6,660 nt of DNA, taken from contig CALIZS010000010.1 of the NCBI GenBank assembly GCA_938028565.1, positions 1 through 6,660 of the forward strand, given 5' to 3'. Below, piece by piece: positions 1-6,060 of this stretch. Position numbers and translations under genes: made by a program. This DNA comes from an uncultured Atopobium sp. (GTDB lineage Bacteria > Actinomycetota > Coriobacteriia > Coriobacteriales > Atopobiaceae). Numbering within the stretch: position 1 is the first letter of the stretch; the number at the start of each line of letters is the position of its first letter. The notes under the pieces are model-generated. The model worked only from the letters and a program-made list of their open reading frames with translations. It had not been told where the DNA came from and made no database searches.

Positions 1-820
1 TACGAACGTAGGTAGAAGCAAAGACAAGATCTTCTTTCCAGTTCTCGTTGCCGGTGTACCACATCTCTGCAACAAAGCGCCTGACGCCCTGAGGAACAAG
101 CTGCGACAGAGCTCCCTCGTAGTCAGTGGTACCGGTAGAGAATGGAATCTCACGATATGCACCAGCAACAGTTTCCTTGAGATGAGCTGCAAAGATATGG
201 CCTGCACCAAGAGCAATATCGTCAGCAACAGTGTTGCCGTAAATAAACGATGCATTGGTGAGGTTACCAGCGTCGGGATACACACCAAGATATGGGCTGT
301 TGATAAGACTTACATAGTGCATGGCCTTCTCGACCGTATCCATAAAAGGAGTCTCCATGGTCTCAAAGCCCATAACAATGCCCGCCTGAGCAGCCATTTC
401 TACAGCCTTTGATAGGTTCTCCTCAAAGTACTTACGCGTATCCTCTGCGCCGTCCTCGTAGTACACGTCATAACCAGCAAGCTGGATGGTATGAAGTCCT
501 AGGTCACCTGCAAGGTCAAGCGCCTTCTGCATAATCTCAAGGCCACGCTCACGGGTAGCCTGATCGCGGGAGCCAAAAGGATACTTACGGTGACCAGAAA
601 GGCACATAGAACCCAGACGAACGCCAGAGTTTACCATTGCCTGACGAACTGCTGCACGCTCCTCACCAGTCCACTCAAGGCGAGAAAGACGAGCGTCAGA
701 CTCATCAACGGAGATCTCAACATAATCAAAGCCAGACTCTCCTGCTACGCTGAGGCGCTCTTCCCAAGAAAGATCAGTTGGAGTAGCCTTCTCGTAAAGT
801 CCTAGCTGATACTTGGACAT
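1..820 (-). CDS. ulaE: L-xylulose-5-phosphate 3-epimerase UlaE (3' end cut off by window)
   Basis: Reading the reverse complement from the ATG at 820 gives 273 codons with no stop before the window edge. The E. coli enzyme is about 284 residues, so only the last 10-15 are probably missing. The protein begins MSKYQLGLYEKATP and matches the UlaE/SgbU/xylose-isomerase-like TIM-barrel family: VEISVDESDARLSRLEW at 34-50, SMCLSGHRKYPFGS at 71-84, IQLAGYDVYY at 112-121. The usual metal and catalytic positions are present: Glu153 (GFETME), Asp183 (YPDAGN), His213 (AAHLKE) and Glu252 (AEMWY). From family knowledge it epimerises L-xylulose-5-phosphate to L-ribulose-5-phosphate in the cytoplasm. The start is preceded by AAAAGGAG. 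It follows ulaF after 75 bp that hold a terminator-like hairpin, so its expression may be set apart from the genes upstream. The other possible identity is the paralogue SgbU, but the neighbouring UlaA and UlaG favour UlaE. Confidence 0.96.
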   Translation of the reverse strand, partial: MSKYQLGLYEKATPTDLSWEERLSVAGESGFDYVEISVDESDARLSRLEWTGEERAAVRQAMVNSGVRLGSMCLSGHRKYPFGSRDQATRERGLEIMQKALDLAGDLGLHTIQLAGYDVYYEDGAEDTRKYFEENLSKAVEMAAQAGIVMGFETMETPFMDTVEKAMHYVSLINSPYLGVYPDAGNLTNASFIYGNTVADDIALGAGHIFAAHLKETVAGAYREIPFSTGTTDYEGALSQLVPQGVRRFVAEMWYTGNENWKEDLVFASTYVR

Positions 821-833
821 ATCTTCTCCTTTT

Positions 834-864
834 AAAAACAGGCGGCCTTATAAAAGACCGCCTG
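834..864 (-). terminator. Terminator-like hairpin between ulaF and ulaE
   Basis: On the minus-strand RNA, CAGGCGG (864-858) pairs with CCGCCTG (845-839). The stem continues through one G-U pair to about 11 bp around a 4-nt loop, and is followed at once by five U (838-834). This is the shape of an intrinsic terminator. It lies inside the operon, 31 nt after the ulaF stop and just before the ulaE SD. With a U-run of only five, partial read-through (attenuation) or a role as an RNA-stabilising stem is as likely as full termination. I see no clear promoter between it and ulaE. Confidence 0.7.
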
Positions 865-895
865 ACTGAAACAAATTCTGCTCACTGAACAGGCT

Positions 896-1597
896 TTAGT
901 GATTACCCTGTCCGTAGTAGGCATTTGGACCATGCTTGCGCATGTAGTGCTTGTCCTGAAGGTACTGTGGTGCTTCCTGAACCTTAGGGTTATTGAGCTC
1001 GGTGAGTGTTGCCATTTTTGCAACCTCCTCAATAACTACTGCGTGATACACAGCAGCCATTGCGTCTTTACCCCAAGAGAAAGGACCGTGGTTGTGAAGG
1101 AGCGTTCCAGGAACCGCAATGGGGTCCAAGTGAGCAAAGCCCTCAACAATAACGTTTCCGGTCTCAAGCTCATAGGCACTTTCTACCTCGTCCTTGGTAA
1201 GGCTGCGCACGCAAGGAATATCTCCGTAGAAATAGTCTGCGTGTGTGGTGCCATAGCAAGGAATAGAGCGTCCTGCCTGTGCCCAAGAAACAGCGTGGGT
1301 TGAGTGAGTGTGAACAATTCCGCCGATCTTATCGCCCCATGCACGATACAGACATGCATGAGTTGGAGTATCGGAAGATGGGTTCATCTCACCCTCAACA
1401 ACGTTGCCGTCAAGGTCGCAGACAACCAAGTTCTCTGGGCTCAGCTCCTCATAGGAGACGCCTGATGGCTTGATAACAAACAGGCCACGCTCACGGTCAA
1501 GCCCAGAAGCATTTCCCCAGGTAAAAACTACCAGGCCATGTTTTGGCAGGTCCATGTTTGCTTCATACACTTCATCACGAAGCTCTTTAAGCATCAT
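896..1597 (-). CDS. ulaF: L-ribulose-5-phosphate 4-epimerase (UlaF/AraD/SgbE family)
   Basis: A 233-residue class II aldolase/adducin-family protein, the usual length for this epimerase. Visible landmarks are GNASGLDRERG (28-38), KPSGVSYEEL (43-52), SSDTPTH (74-80), HTHSTHA (96-102), LLHNHGPFSWGKDA (166-179) and a C-terminal KHGPNAYYGQ. In E. coli AraD the zinc is held by three His residues, and Asp76 takes part in catalysis. Here Asp76, His96, His98 and His170 fill these positions, and Tyr227/228 sits near the known catalytic Tyr. It converts L-ribulose-5-phosphate to D-xylulose-5-phosphate, the last step into the pentose phosphate pathway. The SD AAGGAG (1606-1611) overlaps the TAA stop of ulaG and lies 8 nt before the first of two adjacent ATGs, so translation is probably coupled to ulaG. 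By sequence alone it could be called araD or sgbE; the operon context points to ulaF. Confidence 0.95.
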   Translation of the reverse strand: MMLKELRDEVYEANMDLPKHGLVVFTWGNASGLDRERGLFVIKPSGVSYEELSPENLVVCDLDGNVVEGEMNPSSDTPTHACLYRAWGDKIGGIVHTHSTHAVSWAQAGRSIPCYGTTHADYFYGDIPCVRSLTKDEVESAYELETGNVIVEGFAHLDPIAVPGTLLHNHGPFSWGKDAMAAVYHAVVIEEVAKMATLTELNNPKVQEAPQYLQDKHYMRKHGPNAYYGQGNH

Positions 1598-1609
1598 AGA
1601 GACTGCTCC

Positions 1610-2728
1610 TTAGAGAACGCTACGGAATGGAACGTTTGGCTCGTGATCGAAGCAATCGTGGAAGCCACGATCGTGATGATACGCAAAGCGGTCCTTATCC
1701 TGTGGATAGGTGTAGTGACCGCCGACCTCCCAGAAGAATGGGTGGAACTTGTAGTCAAGGCGATCCTTACGCATGTCCCAAAGAACCTTAATCTCCTGGA
1801 CGTCTGCCTGGAAGTTAGTCCACACATCGTGGTGAATTGGGATAACAACCTTGGACTGAAGAGCCTCAGCCATGCGGAGCATATCGGTTGCTTCCATCTT
1901 GTCCTGGATACCAATTGGGTTGCAGCCAAAAGCGCCAAAGCAGACATCTACGCCGCCGAACTCCTGAGCGATGTCTTTGCCGTGCTTAGCAAAGTAGATT
2001 GAGTAGTGGGAATCACCGGAGTGATAGATGTTTCCACCAGGAGTGACAAAGAGGTAGTTAACGGCCTTCTCGTCCATATCCATTGGGCACTTACCCCAGA
2101 GGTCAGGACGGTTCTCAGAAGTATCAGTAGTGGTGACAATGATGGTACGGTCAAAGGAATCGTATGCAACGATCTCCATGTCCTTAACCTTGACGCGGTC
2201 GCCTGGCTTTACCACAATGCACTGCTCGCGTGGAACGCCCCAGCCAACCCAGATGTCAACGGCATCCTTAGGACCAATAAAGGGAACTGGAATCTCTTTG
2301 CCATTCTCGTCAGTAGTGGTCATGTTGTTGTTAACAACGTGAGCTGCGAGCTCCTTGGACATATGGTCCTGATGAATGTGAGTTACCACAACAGCGTCAA
2401 GGTTCTTGATAGCAAATGGATCAATAACAAAGGGGACGTTACGCAGGTTTGGCTGCATCTTACGAACGCCAGCCATGTTTGCCATCTGGTGACCAGGCTT
2501 CATGAGGCCATCACCGTGGGTGCGCTTACCATTGCCTGCCCAGAAGTCGACAGCAACGTTTGCTCCACCAGGAGTCTTGAACCAAATACCAACGCAGCCG
2601 AGCCACCACATCTCAACCTGGCCTGGCTCTACTACGGCATTGTCAATCTCTTCGTTGAGCCAAGTTCCCCACTCAGGGAAGGTGCTCATAATCCAACTGT
2701 CGCGTGTGACGTCTTTAAGATCTGCCAT
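1610..2728 (-). CDS. ulaG: L-ascorbate-6-phosphate lactonase UlaG
   Basis: A 372-residue metallo-beta-lactamase-fold hydrolase (E. coli UlaG: 354). It opens cytoplasmic L-ascorbate-6-phosphate to 3-keto-L-gulonate-6-phosphate, the committed step. Signatures are STFPEWGTWLNEEI (15-28), MWWLGCVGIW (40-49), the metal motif THIHQDH (116-122), IVVKPGDRVKVKD (171-183), YHSGDSHYS (235-243), VVIPIHHDVW (294-303) and the tail FAYHHDRGFHDCF (348-360), all close to the E. coli enzyme as I recall it. Two differences from that recalled sequence are Ile118 in place of Asp within the metal motif (the HxHxDH core is kept) and Cys269 where E. coli has Glu (GENP). Extra residues around 130-147 account for part of the added length. 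The start at 2728 is chosen for AAAGGAG with a 6-nt spacer; an in-frame ATG at 2773 has no SD and adds residues foreign to the family. The 126-bp leader carries strong inverted repeats. The stop is only 12 bp from ulaF. Confidence 0.96.
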   Translation of the reverse strand: MADLKDVTRDSWIMSTFPEWGTWLNEEIDNAVVEPGQVEMWWLGCVGIWFKTPGGANVAVDFWAGNGKRTHGDGLMKPGHQMANMAGVRKMQPNLRNVPFVIDPFAIKNLDAVVVTHIHQDHMSKELAAHVVNNNMTTTDENGKEIPVPFIGPKDAVDIWVGWGVPREQCIVVKPGDRVKVKDMEIVAYDSFDRTIIVTTTDTSENRPDLWGKCPMDMDEKAVNYLFVTPGGNIYHSGDSHYSIYFAKHGKDIAQEFGGVDVCFGAFGCNPIGIQDKMEATDMLRMAEALQSKVVIPIHHDVWTNFQADVQEIKVLWDMRKDRLDYKFHPFFWEVGGHYTYPQDKDRFAYHHDRGFHDCFDHEPNVPFRSVL

Positions 2729-2734
2729 AACACG

Positions 2735-2741
2735 CTCCTTT
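2735..2741 (-). promoter_or_regulatory. Ribosome binding site fixing the ulaG start
   Basis: AAAGGAG on the minus strand, 6 nt before the ATG at 2728. It follows a run of six T in the transcript (2744-2749). It rejects the longer frame from 2773, which has no comparable site. Confidence 0.8.
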
Positions 2742-2768
2742 CTAAAAAACATAGGACTAGTACTTTGA

Positions 2769-2836
2769 TGCATATGCAGGTAAATTGAGCGGCGCTCAGG
2801 ACCTTGCCTGCATGCTCAGAAGCTCATCCTGAGCGC
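2769..2836 (-). promoter_or_regulatory. Structured leader between the propeller gene and ulaG
   Basis: The 126-bp spacer 2729-2854 contains a perfect 10-bp inverted repeat: GCGCTCAGGA at 2792-2801 and TCCTGAGCGC at 2827-2836, with a 25-nt loop. Part of that loop (CCTGCAT, 2807-2813) is complementary to ATGCAGG at 2774-2780, just 3' of the stem in the RNA, so a pseudoknot or an alternative fold is possible. The segment also holds the palindrome TGCATATGCA (2769-2778) and GAGCGGCGCTC (2787-2797). No U-run follows the main stem directly; six U occur only later, next to the ulaG SD. It could be an mRNA-processing or stabilising stem, an attenuator, or a protein-binding site. The structure is seen in the sequence; the role is inferred. 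Confidence 0.55.
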
Positions 2837-2854
2837 TCGCTACAAAACGCAGCC

Positions 2855-3910
2855 CTACTCCACTACTTTGTAGAGAGCCAGCTGGTCTGTCTCACGATAT
2901 GCAGCAACAATGTAGTCACTGCCGTTATGCCTATACACCATGCAGTTTGCTGGTCCGAGGTCGTGGTCGATAACGTCTACGGTGTACTGACCGTCAACGT
3001 ATCTAACAAGCAACAAATCGCGACCGTCTTTACGGTTGCCAATGACTGCGCACTTCTCGCCATTAAGGTCTGCTGCCCAAAGCGCGTGAAGGAAGCTGCG
3101 CTTCTGTGGGTCGCACCAAACCTGCTCAAAGCGATCGCGAGTCTGGCCCTCATGCCAAATTGCCAACGTGTCACCGTGGAACTTGGAGAACGTAAGGATC
3201 TCCAGTTTGCCGTCACCATCAAAATCAGTAGCAACAATGTCACTTGTTGGCTGAACAAGAAGGCAGGTAACATCCCAAGTACCCTCAGGAGTTGTTGGTG
3301 GCACATATCTAAACACGCCAGCAGCGGTTGAGATTAAAGCATACGATTTATCAGGTGCAGTCCAGAAACCGTGGTTCTGAACCTGATAGTTAGCAACACA
3401 AGTCAGCTTAAGCTGGTTGTCTGCCGTGTACTGCTCAAGGTTATCGCTCAGAGGAGCAGCCCAAACAGCACCTGGAGTACGCCAATCGTCCTTGACGCCC
3501 GTCTCAGCTCCACCCTTAATAGAGCAAGCAAGAACCCAAAGCTGACCGTCAGCAGCCTTTAGGATGCCAAAACGGTGAACATATGGGAGGTCGCAGAGAA
3601 TCTGCTCAGACCACGAACCGTCTGCCTGCTTGGTATAGGATGCAATTGCCGCGTCATCTCCACCAAAGTTTGGCGAGAAGAACTTGCGAGTTGCAAGGAA
3701 CTGATCTTTCCTGCCAGGGACCTGTGTAATGGTCATGACGCCGCCAGGGCCTGGAGCAACAGTCTCCAGAGGCTCACCATCAAGCGTAAAACGACGGATT
3801 GGACCGTCCTTCTCGACAGCAGCTAAAAAGCTTGGTGTGTCTTCTCCCTCAAACATGCCAAGTGCATAGCACTTAGGCATCTCGGCAAGAATTTTCTTTT
3901 CAAAAGTCAT
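2855..3910 (-). CDS. Unassigned cytosolic beta-propeller-like protein within the ula operon
   Basis: A 351-residue protein with no signal peptide or membrane segment; I do not recognise it as any classical Ula enzyme. It is rich in short beta-strand-like stretches separated by Gly/Asp turns. One segment, ATDFDGDGKLEILTFS (227-242), has the DxDGDG calcium-loop form of FG-GAP/VCBS propeller repeats. A weaker parallel is AADLNGEKCAVIG (279-291). His-bearing motifs recur at intervals: YVHRFG (110-115), QNHGFW (178-183), KFHGD (243-247), FLHALW (273-278) and DHDLGP (315-320). KDDWRTPG (140-147) looks like a family signature. Spaced His and Asp residues resemble central-channel metal sites in propeller enzymes such as aldos-2-ulose dehydratase, but this is analogy, not identification. 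It sits 29 bp after ulaB and upstream of ulaG, so it probably acts on an ascorbate-derived intermediate or serves as a regulatory or binding protein. The ATG at 3910 lacks a strong SD, unlike its neighbours, and no later in-frame ATG does better. The CDS is certain; the function is unknown. Confidence 0.9.
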   Translation of the reverse strand: MTFEKKILAEMPKCYALGMFEGEDTPSFLAAVEKDGPIRRFTLDGEPLETVAPGPGGVMTITQVPGRKDQFLATRKFFSPNFGGDDAAIASYTKQADGSWSEQILCDLPYVHRFGILKAADGQLWVLACSIKGGAETGVKDDWRTPGAVWAAPLSDNLEQYTADNQLKLTCVANYQVQNHGFWTAPDKSYALISTAAGVFRYVPPTTPEGTWDVTCLLVQPTSDIVATDFDGDGKLEILTFSKFHGDTLAIWHEGQTRDRFEQVWCDPQKRSFLHALWAADLNGEKCAVIGNRKDGRDLLLVRYVDGQYTVDVIDHDLGPANCMVYRHNGSDYIVAAYRETDQLALYKVVE

Positions 3911-3939
3911 TAAAGTGCTCGATTCTTTAGAAACCTAAA

Positions 3940-4248
3940 CTATGCGGAAAACTTCTCTGCAGCGCCGGTTTCCTTGAGCTTCTCTTCCATCTCTGCGTCA
4001 GAAAGAACGTTGCGCAAACCAATGACGGTAACGCCAGCCTTAGCAGCATCGTCATACATGTTCAGGAAGTTAAGTGGTGCAAAAACAATGTCATACTGAC
4101 GAGCAGAGCTTACGCCCTCAGAAAGTGCGCAGTGGTGGATCTTATCAACGCCCATGTTGAGCTTCTGAGTGACACGCTCAGCGGTCATCTTCATCATCAG
4201 GGAGGTACCTGCGCCGTTAGCACATGCGACCAAAATCTTTGCGTTCAT
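3940..4248 (-). CDS. ulaB: Ascorbate-specific PTS component IIB (UlaB)
   Basis: A 102-residue PTS lactose/cellobiose-type IIB-like domain protein, the same size as E. coli UlaB (about 101). The N-terminal strand and P-loop, KILVACANGAGTSLMM, contains the phospho-accepting Cys9. The rest, QYDIVFAPLNFLNMYDDAAKAG (51-72) and VTVIGLRNVLSD (73-84), fits the Rossmann-like IIB fold. It takes the phosphoryl group from UlaC and passes it to ascorbate as UlaA carries the sugar inward. The start at 4248 is supported by GAAGGAG (4254-4260), 5 nt upstream; six further in-frame codons upstream run through this SD and are not used. It is separated from ulaA by a 165-bp structured spacer, unusual for IIB and IIC partners, but lies only 29 bp from the propeller-like gene. 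Confidence 0.94.
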   Translation of the reverse strand: MNAKILVACANGAGTSLMMKMTAERVTQKLNMGVDKIHHCALSEGVSSARQYDIVFAPLNFLNMYDDAAKAGVTVIGLRNVLSDAEMEEKLKETGAAEKFSA

Positions 4249-4253
4249 GTTGA

Positions 4254-4260
4254 CTCCTTC
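4254..4260 (-). promoter_or_regulatory. Ribosome binding site fixing the ulaB start
   Basis: GAAGGAG on the minus strand, 5 nt before the ATG at 4248. An earlier in-frame start at 4266 would place this site inside the coding sequence. Confidence 0.8.
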
Positions 4261-4310
4261 GATCAAACAAACTGATTACGACCATGCTGTATATGTACCC
4301 GTATGGGCAA

Positions 4311-4343
4311 GATGCGGATCGCTTGTGGCGCAAGTTCCGCATC
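4311..4343 (-). repeat. Second inverted repeat in the ulaA-ulaB spacer
   Basis: GATGCGGA (4311-4318) and TCCGCATC (4336-4343) form a perfect 8-bp stem. Inside it, CTTG (4322-4325) can pair with CAAG (4331-4334) around a 5-nt loop, giving a stem, internal loop, stem structure. It has no U-run after it, so it does not look like an intrinsic terminator. A role in RNA stability, processing or protein binding is possible. Confidence 0.5.
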
Positions 4344-4369
4344 TACACTTAGGCCGAGTATTACTAATA

Positions 4370-4399
4370 ACCCTGAGCAGATGGGGGTCTGCTCAGGGT
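4370..4399 (-). repeat. Perfect 12-bp hairpin just after ulaA
   Basis: ACCCTGAGCAGA (4370-4381) and TCTGCTCAGGGT (4388-4399) are exact complements with a 6-nt loop. In the transcript it begins 14 nt after the ulaA stop. The sequence 3' of the stem reads TTATTAGTAAT, with no continuous U-run. It is therefore better explained as a 3'-end stabiliser for ulaA mRNA or a cleavage barrier between ulaA and ulaB than as a strong terminator; a weak terminator is not excluded. Confidence 0.65.
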
Positions 4400-4413
4400 A
4401 GGAAGAAAGAGGG

Positions 4414-5925
4414 CTACTTGCTTTCCGCACTAGCTGCGGCGGCCTTCTGTGCACGGATTTCCTTGCACTTCTGGTAATCCTCAACCTCCATGAAGTACGT
4501 GTCTTTGTTTGCACGGTACTGGAGCTGTGGGATTGCGATAAGAGCAATAACAACAATTGCGAGACCCGCGAAGGACAGGAACTTCATGACGCCGGTCATG
4601 ATTGGCCAGACAACTGCCCAGTCCCACATGCCAAGGTATCCACCGTATGCAGCCATGCCAACCCAGCCAGCGATAAGAGCTGAACCGAAGACCTGGAGAA
4701 GACCAGAAATGAAAGGCATGATAAGAACTGCACGGAGGCCGCCCTTGTTGTTTGCATAAACGCCAATAGTAGCGTTATCAAAGAACAGTGGGACGAAGCC
4801 TGCAATAACAATAACTGGGGACTTCAGAAGCAGCAGAGCTGCGATTGCCAGGAACTGGCCAGCTGCACCCATGAGGAAGCCAAGGGTAACTGCGTTTGGA
4901 GAACCAAAGCCGTAGGTAACAGCGCAGTCAACGCCTGGGACGGAGCCCTTGAGGAGCTTGTTAGAAATACCCTGGAAGGAGTTGGTGAGCTCAGTAACGA
5001 AGGTACGAACACCAAGCTGCAGGATGGAGAGGTAAACAGCAAACTGGAAGGAAGTGGTCATGATGTAGAAGAAGAAATCCTGACCTGGCTTCATGAACTT
5101 GTTCTCAAGCAGGAAGTCCTGGCCAAGAACAGCAAGGATGACACCAAAGAATGCTGTCATAAGAATTGCAGTTGCAACGAGGTTCTCGTTGAAGATCTTG
5201 AGGAAGCCTGGGAGCTCGATGTCCTCAATGCGCTTGGACTCCTTCTTGGAGTGCTTGGAGAGCCACTCGGAAGCCTTAGATGCGCAGTAAACACCAAACA
5301 TCTGCTGGTGAGCAATGGTGAGACCAGCACCATCAGTAAGGTCCTGGGTAGGTCCAATACAAAGGTTGGAGCCAACTGCCCAGTAAAGGCCAAGGAGAAC
5401 GGTCATAACTGCAAGGATGGTAACGTCGTTAAGCTGTGGGAAGCAGAAGAGGATAAGCCAAAATGCAGTTGCTGCCTGCTGAACCTGGACGTGACCAGTA
5501 GTAAAGATTGCGCGAAGCTTAGTCTGCTTCTTAAAAGCAACCAAAACAATGTTCAGAATAAAAGCGAAGAGCAGAAGAAGCATAACGGAGGAGAAGGAAC
5601 GACCTGCGATAAATGCAGGAGCGTCAGCTGCCTCCATGCCTGCCTGTACTGCGTTCTGGCCAAAGTATGGGTCAATGACCATTGCAGAAAGGTTGAAGCG
5701 AGCCTGAAGTCCAACAAGAACTGGACGGAATGCAGTTACCAGGCCGCCGGAACCAACCAGGAGGATCTGATAACCAATGACTGCCTTAAGGAAGCCAGCG
5801 AGTACGTCGTACCACTTCTTCTTAAGAAGAATGTAGCCGATAGCAACAATCAAACCGATGAAATAGGCTGGCTGAGTCAAGAAGTTGCTCGCAAACCATT
5901 TCCAAATACCAAGAACAATATCCAT
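4414..5925 (-). CDS. ulaA: Ascorbate-specific PTS permease IIC (UlaA)
   Basis: A 503-residue polytopic inner-membrane protein (E. coli UlaA: about 465) that imports L-ascorbate, which is phosphorylated via UlaB. Many hydrophobic spans are visible, for example residues 20-34, 112-131, 168-186, 250-267, 349-367, 369-383 and 449-467. Family landmarks are TTGHVQVQQAAT (142-153), GLTIAHQQMFG (201-211), GSVPGVDCAVTYGFGSPNAV (327-346) and FFDNATIGVYAN (381-392). The His/Gln-rich loops and the DNAT motif correspond to regions that line the substrate site in the E. coli structure. The tail after about residue 470 is charged, then Ala-rich (KAAAASAESK), and explains most of the extra length. The start at 5925 is chosen for AAAGGGG with a 5-nt spacer; five earlier in-frame codons begin with TTG inside the SD region. 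Spacers of 135 and 165 bp flank it, both with inverted repeats. Confidence 0.97.
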   Translation of the reverse strand: MDIVLGIWKWFASNFLTQPAYFIGLIVAIGYILLKKKWYDVLAGFLKAVIGYQILLVGSGGLVTAFRPVLVGLQARFNLSAMVIDPYFGQNAVQAGMEAADAPAFIAGRSFSSVMLLLLFAFILNIVLVAFKKQTKLRAIFTTGHVQVQQAATAFWLILFCFPQLNDVTILAVMTVLLGLYWAVGSNLCIGPTQDLTDGAGLTIAHQQMFGVYCASKASEWLSKHSKKESKRIEDIELPGFLKIFNENLVATAILMTAFFGVILAVLGQDFLLENKFMKPGQDFFFYIMTTSFQFAVYLSILQLGVRTFVTELTNSFQGISNKLLKGSVPGVDCAVTYGFGSPNAVTLGFLMGAAGQFLAIAALLLLKSPVIVIAGFVPLFFDNATIGVYANNKGGLRAVLIMPFISGLLQVFGSALIAGWVGMAAYGGYLGMWDWAVVWPIMTGVMKFLSFAGLAIVVIALIAIPQLQYRANKDTYFMEVEDYQKCKEIRAQKAAAASAESK

Positions 5926-5930
5926 TGATA

Positions 5931-5944
5931 CCCCTTTCAAAGGG
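5931..5944 (-). promoter_or_regulatory. ulaA ribosome binding site inside a small palindrome
   Basis: AAAGGGG (5931-5937) lies 5 nt before the ulaA ATG and decides the start. It forms half of the palindrome CCCTTTCAAAGGG (5932-5944), so in RNA CCCUU could pair with AAGGG around a 3-nt loop and cover the SD. The stem is short, so the effect may be modest. Confidence 0.5.
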
Positions 5945-5997
5945 TCCTACATACGTACCTTCTGCAGCCCACACTACAAAAGGAAATCCTCAATTAC

Positions 5998-6013
5998 GTG
6001 CCCAGATGGGCAC
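5998..6013 (-). repeat. Short hairpin in the GC-rich ulaC-ulaA spacer
   Basis: GTGCCC and GGGCAC form a perfect 6-bp stem around the 4-nt loop AGAT. It stands next to a GC-rich block (6017-6039) with several GCGC-type complementary words that could form further stems. The RNA after the hairpin reads GUAAUUGAGG, not a U-run, so a classical terminator is unlikely. Confidence 0.45.
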
Positions 6014-6060
6014 AAATGCGCGCACGGGCGCAGGGCGCGAACGACGCACGAAAAACGAGC

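Noticed and set aside
1538..2002. 154-codon plus-strand open frame
   Set aside because: It crosses the ulaG-ulaF boundary on the opposite strand and is best explained as a shadow of those two genes.
2750..2786. Possible internal promoter (TTTACC and TACTAG) before ulaG
   Set aside because: Both boxes match the consensus poorly and sit within the structured leader; there is not enough support to call it.
2006..2788. 260-codon plus-strand open frame
   Set aside because: It lies antisense to ulaG, whose conserved metal motif and family-wide similarity are clear. The plus-strand protein shows no recognisable domain, and long antisense frames also occur over the other genes.
2804..3331. 175-codon plus-strand open frame over the propeller gene
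   Set aside because: It overlaps a much longer, operon-consistent frame on the other strand and has no recognisable features.
4370..4399. Hairpin after ulaA as a strong intrinsic terminator
   Set aside because: The stem is excellent, but the following RNA (UUAUUAGUAAU) lacks a continuous U-run, and PTS genes downstream depend on the same transcript.
5251..5928. 225-codon plus-strand open frame
   Set aside because: It is antisense to the membrane permease ulaA. The product is Lys/Cys/Asn-rich with no family features, as expected from a complemented hydrophobic coding sequence.
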